Origin: Kryptolebias marmoratus
Taxonomy: Eukaryota > Chordata > Actinopteri > Cyprinodontiformes > Rivulidae
Direction: 5' to 3'
Length of the DNA stretch: 64,000 bases
Assembly: GCF_001649575.2 (NCBI RefSeq)
Contig: NC_051451.1
Coordinates: 18,805,747 to 18,869,746 of the forward strand
Below the pieces are notes generated by a model. That model searched no databases. It saw only the letters and a program-made list of their open reading frames with translations, and had not been told where the DNA came from. Positions 11,401-23,400 of the stretch are shown one piece after another (the first letter of the stretch is position 1; each line of letters starts with the position of its first letter). The position numbers and the translations under genes were made by a program.

Positions 11401-14400
11401 CGACGAAGGGAGAAAACGCTGCAAATACAGCAACAGATACCGTAACGCTGGAGGCTGGGAAGGTTAATGGGTACGCATCACCAACAGGACTTGTTTATCA
11501 TCGCCCGGCTCTATCTGTCTCCTTTATCTTTCAAAACCTCTGGTTGTCAGCACGCCTGGTTCAACATCTCTTTTCTTGCTTTCAGTCTTTAAAAAAAAAA
11601 AAAAAAAAAAATCTGTCAATACTCCACTTTTCCTTCCTGCTTGCTCTAACCTGCTCAGAGAGGTGTGACACTAAACCCGCCGCCCGGACAAACCAGGTTC
11701 GACCTCGGGAAGCTCCCGCTAAAAAACAACAAAGTGCCACTGTGCCCACCACTACCAAACCTACTGGTGGCACCACCGCCCCAAGTAAGCACAAAGACGG
11801 GGCCCCCGGGGCTAAAAAGACGGCTAAAACCGCGGCCAAGACAGGCCCACCCACACAGGCTAAAGCTAACCCGCGGCACACTAATACCACGGGGCGAGGG
11901 GTTGGTAAGTTCAGCTTAGCTGGGCCTGAAGCCTGTTGCTCCCTTCCTGCATGGTAAAATCTGTTTGCATCACTGTGTGAAGAAAAAAAGGGCTTTTTTT
12001 TAAATAAAAACCTGTGAATAGAGATGCACCAATCACAGTTTTCTGCGCCAGTTCCAAAATTAGGCAATTCTGGTTTTTCTTTAAGAATTGTAATAAGCAA
12101 CGTGCAATATATATTTAATATCTGGCTTAATTTCAACTTGCAACTGTGTATTTATAATGTTTTCGGTAAAAAAACAAACAACTGTTTTACATGTTTTTCT
12201 AAATCAGTACTCGGTCGCAGAGCCTTTTCTGTTTTTCATTAGAAATCTACAAACAACAGTAAACACGGAAGTTATTACATAAAGGTATTTGTATAAATAA
12301 AACCACACAGAAAAAGAATATTCTGCTATAAATACTATTGTAGCTAGTTTATTGCCTCTTACACCTCCTAAGTCTTCAGATACAAATAGTTACCACTGAC
12401 TCTGCCTCACTCAGTAGCATCTTCTACACCAAACTCCGGGTTGGCTGTTGTTAGCACCAATTAGCCGCTCCGATGTGGTGCGTTCACTGACTTGAAGAAT
12501 TGAAGAATCCAATTTTTGAGTGTCAGACTGGTCTGTCGTTTGGTGCATCCCTATGTGCTAACCACACATGCATGCGTTTATAGCGTAAATTCCGGTCATG
12601 TTGCGACAAAGGAATGTTTACCTGCCCCCGACTGTCCCTCCTTCCTGCTAGAGGGGATTACCGGTCACACAACTGTAGAAAAGTTTCATTTATAATGTTC
12701 GTCTGTTTTCCCAGAAAGCAGAAGTGAATATCTGTTCTTGCAGCTCTGGAGACACTTCTGTGGTATCAAAAAAAAAAAAGAAGTTTGTTTGTGTGAGAGA
12801 CAGAGAGATGGAGCATGAGTGTGAGTAAAGGCTGTTCTGCATGGCTTTGGCTGTGATATATTGGTGTGATTTTTCGTATAATAGTGTTCGGGCATGCTCC
12901 TCACCCTTTACCCAGTGTTTGCGTGTTCAACACACAACATGGACACTGATCTCATAGTCCTACCATATGATGTTTCTGTAATCTTTTCTGAAGTTTAAAG
13001 CTACCAATAAGTAGCACAGAAGTTGCTTCATTCCCGTCTGAATAGCATATTCATGCTCGCTCTTTTTCCCCAGGCTGCTTTAGCCAGCACACAAAGACAC
13101 TACACAGACACTCGGAGGAGCTGCTTCATTCAGTTTTCCTTTAGGTATTCTGTATTTGTCACACAGTTTGGTAACGGGGCTCAACAAAGCGTCAGTGTTT
13201 CAGGATAAATATGTAGTGGATTGTGTAAACGCTGTGCTTTATTAATGAAAGAGACCATTACAGATCAGTGCTTGTGCAAAAGTTTGGTGTTAAACTGTTA
13301 CATACAAAATACAATACAATTATACAAATTCAGTCCAATACCAAACTAAAGTGGCATTTTCTCTCAGAAGGCAAGGCTCCTAAACTTCCTGAAGTGGCTC
13401 ATTTAGTGGTCTGCCACCTAACGTTTAGTTATGGCCTACTTAGAGGCCTGTTTCAGACACTAACTTCTGAACCCTGCTTAGCAATTTTAACCAATCAGCC
13501 AACCAATCTCTGTGGTCAAAGCCTTCTCGAGGAGACAAAATGAAGCTTTTCACACAGAGGATGTGATTGGCTGTGTATCCATTATATCACAGCAGGGTGG
13601 TTTCTGTTCTCCCTGTGCCTTCAAGGGGGGGTTCTTCAAGTTATTCTGCAGTCCAAAGGCAGACATGTATTTTGGATAGTTTAAAGCATTTATTCTGATC
13701 ACTTGTGAGGGTTTATGGCCGCTTGGCCCTGCGATGGACCGACAACCATGATAGATGGTGACAAGATGCTGAAGCACCGTATTATATTGTAACATTTTAA
13801 ATATTTGATGTCTTTTCTAACATGTTAATGGACATAATGCAGTCACTTTTAAAGTGTTTTATGTAGAGCTTGCAAACATAAATATCAGTCTTGTCCGGCA
13901 TCTTTTTTTTTTTAAGCAAGCAGCCAAGCATTTAACACACAAGGACAAATATCGGTTTGCAGGATTATGTAACTGATTACCTGGAATGCTTTTAAATACC
14001 ACACACATTTTCTGCTCCAGTTTGTTTTATTATTTTTTTTACTTTCACACCACTGATGGGACCTCCGTCAATCAAACACAATGCATCATGTTTCTCCAGC
14101 TGGACAATGCCTGCAATTGCCTCCGATCCTTTTTTTCTTTCCCTTTTAGTAATTCAAATTGCCTTGCTGCACATTGACAGCATTTTGACTGGAAACGGAA
14201 AACTCTTTATAGAGTTTATTGGTGGAAATATAACGTCGCAGTCATGTATTTTGTATGCAACCTGCTTGTCGTAGGATAACCCAAACACCTGAACGTATAT
14301 ACGTCTCTTATTTCCCCAGCCAAATCCTCAAATCCAAAGAAGACGGGAGGCACAACAAAAACTACCCCCGCCTCCTTGTCTACACCTCGTTCTCGAGTGC

Positions 14401-17400
14401 CTAAGGACGCTGCTGCTCCAGCAAAGTCTAATGGGACGGGGGCAAAGGCCGGCCGAAAATCAGACCCTCCGACCTCTTCTTCTGTACCTCAGAAAGACTC
14501 CACAGAGACTCCTTGTCAGCCTGGGGAGTTAAAACTCTCATCACCTCCCTCAGACAGCAAGCCTCTTTCATCTAAAGCCTCTGGAAAAGAGGCAGAGGGA
14601 AGTCAGGCCAAATCCAAACCTAATTTAGAGCCGAAACCGGCTCCCGATAGCTCGACTTCAGGTAAAGAGACCCGCAAGGGGACGGCTGCTGACACCACAG
14701 TGCAGTCCCCCCATATCAACATGGCTACAGAGGACACATCCTTCACAGAGGGAGAGGCGGACGTCACCACACGGCAGGAGAAACGGGAAAAGATGGAACG
14801 GGAGGAAAGGGAAGACAATAAGAAGAAAGGAGAACCGGAGTGCAGTGTAAAGAACGGCCCGAGGTAAAAAAAAAAAAAATCTAGTTTGGACGTGTGAGTT
14901 TGATTCCTCACATTCTTCAGCTCCCTGTCGGTACCCTGGTTTTTAATTGGCTTACTGTACAGACTCGCTCAAGTTGCTCGATCATTTCTTTCAGCATTAA
15001 ATGAGACATTTTAGTTGTGTTTTTTTACAGGTCGACATATTGTTTTTAATTCTTTGTGGTCAAAATACATCATGATTACAGTCCCAAGGTATTATAAGTA
15101 TATATCTAGCCTGTCTTTGGGCTTTTTTTGCAGCTGGTTTTATGTAACAGTGAGACTCCATTTTACCTAAGCCTCTATGTTTTCAGAGATGACTGTCTCA
15201 CAAAATTACCCTGTGGAGAAGACCCCTCGCTAATCAGACAGATGACAAAATCTCATTGCATTTCACCTGTTAAATTAAATTAGATTATAAAACCACAGGC
15301 TGTGTTTGTAATATGCCCTAATTCATTATATAGTTTTCATACAGTAAGTTAGACATTTAGTAGTGCTGTTTGAAATTTAACAGTATTTTTTGTCCACTGT
15401 AAAGCGCCATAGAAGCTTGTCCTGGGGCACAGTAAAAGTAGTGTATAGAAGTTGTACTCCTCATCAGTGAAAATGGACCATGATGCATCGCGGCCTGAGC
15501 CCAGCAGGCTAATTGAGGCCGATGCTAACGTCGGCAGTTTGTAGTTTGTGGTTTTCAGACTTACTGAAAATGCCTTTAAACATTTACACCTCTCTAATGT
15601 AAAGTGTATCGTCCGCTCCTCTGTCTGAACTGAAGGGCTAGAGAAATTATTAAGAATATGTGAACTGTAGCTATATGTATAACGTTTAAATTTAAATATG
15701 AAACATGTTAGTAGATAGTAAAGCGAGCCACATTTCAGCCATTGTGTTGTGCAGCTCGTTTTTATTGCTTTCACACATATTACAACAGTAAAATTAGTTG
15801 TTCTGTGCTAAAGTATTTCTTAGATATTCACAGTTTTAGTTTATTGAAGGCTCATATATATAGTTACAGCTTTTAAGCCAGTGAGAACTTATTTATTTAT
15901 TTATCCTATTATTTGTCGTTTAAATGGATAGGGAAGCAATGCAGTGCATTCTGATTACCGTGTGTTGAAGAATAAAAAATGATTTCAACAGATGCATGTG
16001 CTCATGCCGGCCCGTTTCTGACTTCTGCAGGTCGGAGGAGGGCGACGCAGAAAAACCGCGGGGTCCTGGTGTGAAAACGGAGCACGCTGAGGTGACCATT
16101 ATCCCCGACAGGCCGAGAGACAGCCAGACCAGTGACTCTGATTCTGACGGACCCATCCTGTACCGGGACGATGATGAAGAGGAGGAGGAGGAGGAGGAGG
16201 AGGAATATGAAAACAGTATGACGCTCATGTTATTATACAATACATCGCTGAACAGCTCAGCTGTAACATGAAAGTGGACATTTAATGAGGAGCGTGTTAT
16301 TTTAATTGAAAATGGTTTCAAATAATATCACGTTTTGCTCAACATTCCTTGATTCTCATCCGGTCCCAATGAGCCCAAATAATTAAAATTATTTTAGGTT
16401 TTAGGTTATTTAACCTCCTAACAAAACGGTTAAAGAAAGCTGCTCCTGTAGAACAGCGCCTCTACTGGTGAGGAGAGCAGGATGAGCCACCGGAACAGAC
16501 CATAATATTAGACTGAACTGTCTCCTTCAGGCTGCTGTTGAATCATCAAGTATCAGAATCCTACCTGAGAAATATGTTCAAATATACTTTGTTTATATTG
16601 GGAATTAATGTCTACCAACCCACCTTAACCACCACTAAATGCCTCTGATAATTAAAAAACTTGCCACAGAACCCTTTTCACTGTTTTGTCAGAATCACAT
16701 CTCAGTGACATTTTTATTAAGTACAAACAGCAACACCAAACACCGAAATGGGTAATTCATCATAAAACTTAAATGCAAAATAGGTAAAACATTGCAGTGC
16801 ATAAAACAGTGGACTGTTGTAAATGTTTAAAAGTCTAAAAAAATGAAATAAAAGTGCAGTATGTTGACAAAATTTGTTCTCGGCATTTGACCCATCACAT
16901 GTGAGATGCACACAAGTGGAACATTAAGCAGCTGTTTAAGCTCCCCGAGAGCAGATAGGGATAAGGTGTCTTGCTCAAGGACACTAAAACATATGGACAT
17001 GGCAAAAATTATCATAAGAAATATGATAATTATTGTACACGTGATTTTATCTTCTGTAAAACAAAACAAAGGGAACTAGTTTATGCATTCAACGTTGATT
17101 GCAAAAAACTTGTCATTTGAGAAAACTTGTGCAATTTATTCATTCATTGTTGATGTTTTAAAAATGCCATTAGATTGGCATTAAAAAGCATTAAATCTGA
17201 TTGGCTGATTTCTGCAGAAACCCCTTCTAATCCCGTGGTTCTCAAACTTTTAGCCTCTTGTGACAAAGGCTTGTGGCCCCATCTGTTGCTGGTTTAAATA
17301 AACAAAAATGGCTAATAACCCAGTTAAACTTCCACAATATCATTCTTATTCATTAAATTCTTCTGCTCTTATACTTTACCACTAATTCTAATCTAATGTA

Positions 17401-20400
17401 AGGCCGTTTATGTGTTTCATTTTGTGTGTTGCTCCTATCAGTATAAAAAGGAAAAACAGTCCACAATAAAATAAGGAAATTATTCAACTATTAGACAGTC
17501 GTGATCAGAACAAAAAAAGTAATTAAGATTTTTGTTTAGATGATTTGTCCGCTTGAGTGTAAAAAAGGTGTAAATCAAAATTGACAAGTGATGCTTTAAT
17601 TATTTAAAAATGTGTGCCTTTTAGTTGGGACAGGTTTGTTGTAAATCTGTAATTAAAGCTTATCTGCTCTATAAGCAAGGTGCTATGTTGATATTGTTAA
17701 TGTGTTAATTTGCTTTAATGATGGTTAAACATTTTCTGCTGTATTTCTCAACTGTTTCTTTTTTTTTTTTTTCGCAGCCTCAAGAATCCTGCCTCTAATT
17801 ATCCCTCTCCCTTTCCGTCTTTAGGCTCTCTGGCCAGCAAGATCCGTCGGCGAGACACGCTGAACATCAAGCTTGGCAACCGACCGAGCAAGAAGGAGCT
17901 GGAAGAGAAGAACATTCTGCCGCGGAGCTCCGAGACGGAGCGACACGAGCTCCGCCAGCAGATAGGCTCCAAATTAGTCAGGTGCGCACGAGAACGCTGC
18001 GAAAGTGTGGGTTAGGTGTTACCTGCCGTCATCGAATTTGGCTCGGCCGCTTGGTAATAACAGATTGTTAATTATTTTTTGATGCGGCCGTGGGCGGTGT
18101 AACGGGACAAATGACACACGGAGCAAGTTCAGCGCCGAAGTTGCTCTGAAACACAAAGGCTGGTGGCGAACTGCCTTCGAATTCTTGTTAATAACAGCAA
18201 AAAGGTGTAAAACAAATCACAAATGCCGCTGTGTTGGAAGTTGATTTTTTTTTTCTACTCAGTGCTGTTATTAAAATATTTAAATTGTTTAAATGATTCC
18301 TTCCTTTTAGAAAAGTGTTTGAATGTGTTTTTGCTGTTTTAGGCGTTTGAGCCAAAGACCCACAACGGAGGAGCTGGAGCAGAGAAACATCCTGAAGCGT
18401 GAGTTTTCTGAAATAAAAAATGGTGATGCGATACATCAGTCCTGTCAGAGGTTTTCTGAGCACGCTTAAACACAGCACTCATTCAGCTTAATGCAAAATG
18501 TAGGGACTAAAAGAATATTAAACAGAAGTGGAGTTGTTGTTTTCCAAGTATCCAAAGATGAATGACAAGTTTAGCGTTCTTCTGGGTAACTTTAAAGTTT
18601 GAGGAGAGAAAGTGTTTTTCTTCCACTTGTGGTCATTTAGCACCTAAATTTGAACGCGCTGGGGATTGTGAGGGCTGCTGTCACACGTTTGGCTTCCACA
18701 GAGTAAATAAATTCATCAGAAGCACAGCGAGAATCGGCTTTCACAGATGACGAGCTGAAAACGGGAGTTGGCTGGGGATCATGTCTCGTAATTTCATTAT
18801 ACAACCTCGTGTTGCGTAATGATAAATAAATCGAATCTTGGAAAAAAAAAAAGAAAGAAAGAAAAACATTGAAAATGCTAATGCACTTCCTCTACATGTT
18901 CCAAAGAAAATATACTTTCATGATCATTTTGTTTATAATTGTGTTGGAGGTTTTTTTTTTTGACTTTAGGATTCAGTGTGTTCTGTTTAGTCATCTTTAG
19001 TTCCTCAGATTTAACTTTGTGTGTCTCATCGATTAAATGGATGACACAAATTTGTTCCTTTGGGTGCATATTTTCCTCCCGTTCTGATGGAAACATTCAC
19101 TAATATTTGTCATAGTTCAAAGCACAACGTGAATCATTCCGTTCAAGCAGTTCCTGGTCTGCTTCCCGTCACCCTGACATGGACATTGTTTTGATTTGAA
19201 CTATCAATTCAATTCTTTTTTTAAGTGGGGTTGTGTGGTACTTCCGGGCAGTCTGGATCTTACCTGCAGTCTTAACAATCTCAGCTTGGGGATTTAAGGA
19301 ACGTTTCTGACTGCGAGCCAACGAACAGCTAGTCAGAAGACTGAGTGAAACAACTCAGAACTCAGAAAACCTTCATTTGGTCAGCTGTCCGAAACCTCTG
19401 ATTGACTTGTAGCACCACAGAAAGTTTTCACATATAAATAACAATCTGACGGTGAAAAGAAAGGTGTTTTTAAAAAGCAAAAGTTGTACTTTCAGTCGCT
19501 CCAGTCCTCAGTAGCTGTTAGCTTGGCTTCCAGTCAGAACTCCTCCCTGATCTGCTGCAGGTAAAAGAGTTCTGCAAATTGGCCGCAAAGCTCGGTCTGC
19601 CTTCGAGCTGCCTCTGACTGCTCACGTTTTGCTATTTGAGCTTCAAGAAATGGAGGGAACTGAAAGAGACACTATGCAGTAAAATGTGACAGCCATCTCC
19701 CTTGTGTTGTTTTTAAAACATGACGAATAAACTTAGTTTAGCGATTTTCTTCGTGGTCGACCTGCTGTGCATCATCATTAATCTTCTCATTGGTAGTGAA
19801 TCTGTTCATTGTTGTTTAGTCTTTTAAATCAAATAGCCAGGTGGTCCCAGGGCGTCATTACTGTATCACCCCCTCGAGCTGGCTTACCTTTTCACATGTC
19901 AAGTCTTACAGCTCTGTTACTACCTCACTTAGAGGCACAAAGGCCCATCAGCAATGGGTTGGCTTCAGCACCCACATGCCGTCTCGGTCCATTAACAAAC
20001 TGCACCGAGGCAGCAAGAAGGCGTCGAAGTCCTGGCTTGCAGTGTTTTGTAAAAGCCCCTTTGGACTACTCAAGTATTTTATACAAGCGACAAATGAAGT
20101 ATTCCTTCAGAGCGGAGTAATTGCTGCCGACCGCCGAAGGCAAAGGTGGTAATGATTTTGCCTGTGTGTGTCTATAGAGTTAGAAAAATATCTTGTGAAC
20201 CTGTGAATGGATTTTAATGAAACTGCAGAAAGTAATTACCGACTTTACAACTGATTAACGTTTGTAGTCGGTCTCCTTCAAGATGGCCACCACAGCTGAG
20301 CAACCTTAGTAACTCAGCTAATTGTAGATGTTGAGCTTCCTCCCCAACACGTATTCTGAGAGCTAACAGGTAATATGTGTGCCTAAAACTTTGGTATCAA

Positions 20401-23400
20401 CCCTGTTTGTCTGTTAACAAAATATCTCGTGAATAACTAGAATTTTAATGAGACTTTCGGAAAGTAACCACTGGATGTTCTTCTGTGACTAATTTGTAGA
20501 TGAACGATTAGCTGCTATCGCAGCTAATCCATTAGAGAAGCACAAAAATGTCTCCGTTTTGCAGATCTTGAGCTAAAATTTGTCTTAGTAGGTGAGAGTC
20601 ATCTTCAACGCCTACTTCAAGTGCTAACTGAGCACAGAAGATCTCACATTATCACATGAGATTCTTTACAATGTTACAAGGTTTGATCAAAACGGCTCCA
20701 ACTCTTTTACTTCTCATCATTCGATTTTAGTTTAACTCCCTGGCGAGCGAGAATTCATTCTCTCAACAAATGCTTGGCCTTTAATTATTATATTTGTTGC
20801 CTGGAGATGAGAAGTTGGAGCTAACAAGCTTTTATTATCAGTTTTTTTTTATGTTTCAGAGGTTTGTTATGTAGATGGAATCCAGATATTATCCTTTTTA
20901 GGAGAAATAAGTCTGTATTTTAGGTTTATCAGTGAATATAAACTGATAACACGTCTCTGCTGTGAGCATAAAGACTAACAGCACTGACATTTACTGCCTG
21001 ACCTTTCATTCTGGAAAAAGGAGGAGGCAAAGAAGAAGTTGTGAGACTGGTGTCTGTGTTATGACTTACGTACGGTTTAAGTTTCAGTCTGTGATTGGAT
21101 CACTTAAGGGTCAAGGAGTTTATGAGTCGCATAAAGTTGTTTATCCCCATCTACGCTCTGCCCATCGCAAAATACTCCAAATGTAGCATTGCGTTGCAGA
21201 TTTAATGTTGATTAATTATTCATGTTCCCTTTTTGTTTATGTTTGAGTAAAGTCAATCACACTGCATCGCTCTCAAAGTCGTGTGCGCTTTAAACCCGCA
21301 AATTGTACCTTTAAATACGAGCAGAAGTTGGTCGCGGATACAGGAGGTGGGAAATGACTCTGAACTTTCTGCTTGCAGAGAAAAATGAAGATGAGGAGAA
21401 AGAAGCCAGGCAGGAGATTAAAAGAAGACTCACAAGAAAGGTACAGTAAAAGCCAACACCCCCCCCCCCCNACACAGAAAGGACACTTTGAGCCATGAAA
21501 GACGGTAGAAAAGTAGCTTTAAGTGCAGATACGAGTCCATCTGGTGGACGCAGGTGGAAGTGAGATTTCTATTCGAGCTTAGAGTTTTAATCTTATCTCT
21601 TAATACAGCTTAAAACTAAAATGACAAATAGAGTATTTTAACTGCATGTGTGAAGTTTCCAGCCCTCTCACTGTGTATCTGTGTGTGTGTGTAGCTGAGT
21701 GTGAGGCCGACAGTGGCAGAGCTCATCGCTCGGAGGATTCTGCGTTTTAATGAATACGTGGAAGTGACGGACGCTAAGGACTATGATCGGAGGGCGGACA
21801 AACCGTGGACGAGGCTTACTCCTGCTGACAAGGTAAAAACACTGCAACGTGTTTAATAGAGAATGTTTTTTTTTTTGTTATTCTAGTTTAAGTGCTTTTT
21901 TCCTCCATGATCTTATTTATTACCAGCCCAAATTGCAAACGTTGTGATTTTATTAGGTAAAATAAATAGTAAGATATTAAGATTTAGTATGTGGTCACCT
22001 GAAGAGTGCATTTCCAGTTGAGAGTAATCTGCTTTGCCACAATAGGTTTAAAAAAAAACAACACTTTTTCCTCTACAGCTGCAGGAATTTGACCCCATTT
22101 GGTCAAAAGAGCACAGCCAAAGTCAGACATCGATTGCATTCGGCTCACAGTTTGCTGTTTCACGTCATCCCAAAGGTGTTGGGTGATATTTAGGTCACAG
22201 CTAAGTGCAAGCTATTTAAGTTTTTACCAAACACAGAAATCCAGTACTTTGCGAGCTTTACTTTGTCCACCAGGGAGTTTTTTGTTCACAGGATTACCAG
22301 ACTTTTGTTGTAAATATCATTGGTTATTCAAGTAATAGGTTTGCTAATACTTGGAACACAGTAGTTTTGCTTAAACAGAGCAATAAATAAATGTTTTAGA
22401 CCATTTATGATATTTATATTTGATAATATTGACCCAGCTTATCTGAGACAAGCCTCCCCCCTGTTGTTTATATTTAAAACTGCATACACAAGACATTAGA
22501 GATCATTCGCAGCAGATATTATAGATTATCTGTTAGGAATGGAAGAATATTTTTGTAGCAATATCAAAAAATAAACGTAAACAGATGTAGAAGAACCACC
22601 CAGTTACCACGCCCAGTTGTAGGTCAGTGTCTGTAAAAATAACATTGTTTTACTTGTTTATGAGATATATTGTTAACAGACAGATCCACGAACACAGACG
22701 CAGGCAATTACACGGTCGCCCACCTTCCATGGCAGCGTCTGATAACAGTTTTTGACAAACTTATTTATTATATTATTTATTTTCAACAAAGTAATTATGT
22801 CGTTTTTGACAAACTTATTTATTATATTATTTATTTTCAACAAAGTAATTATGTCGTTTAAAAAAACTCCCAGTTGTTTTACTCTTGTTGATTCTTAATT
22901 TAACTGGATTGGCTTAACTGATTCTAAATACCTACTGAAAGAACTAGTATTTAATTTATTTTTGTTATTTATTAAACAAGACAAATAAATAACACAAAGG
23001 CTTTTTAATTATTAAACAAGATTCTTTTCTTTTCACTGAAGTGTTTTGATTTTTGTAGTGATTTCAAAAAAGCTGCAGAGTTGATGTGTGTGTGTTGTGT
23101 CGGGGACGCAGGTGCCCTTTTCAGTTTATTGATTTCATTACCATTACCTCTGTGTGTGTGTGTGTGTGTGTGTGTGTTCTGTCCCCAGGCTGCCATCCGT
23201 AAGGAGCTGAATGAGTTTAAGAGCCGAGAGATGGAGGTTCATGAAGACAGCAAACAGTTCACCAGGTACTCATGCGAGTCGAAGGCCTCTGAAGCTTCAT
23301 TAGTCATTTGTCTCGGCAGATCTTGCTGTTTATTAGCGCTCACTGATCAATACACATATTATTCTGGTCTCCTGAAGCTTCTCCCAACAATCCTGATTAA

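Noticed and set aside
11582..12136. Minus-strand open frame of 184 codons
   Set aside because: It is the opposite strand of phactr2 exon 5, whose low-complexity sequence leaves several frames open.
13560..13800. Fragment with CCCTGCGATGGACC, like a common retroposon tail
   Set aside because: The resemblance covers only about 14 bases, too short to call an element.
15349..15774. Minus-strand open frame of 141 codons in phactr2 intron 6
   Set aside because: No family similarity and intronic position; possibly part of an old repeat.
19200..20120. Possible gene around two overlapping plus-strand frames of 103 codons
   Set aside because: No domain, no splice logic with neighbours, and it borders a repeat copy inside phactr2 intron 9; more likely old repeat sequence.
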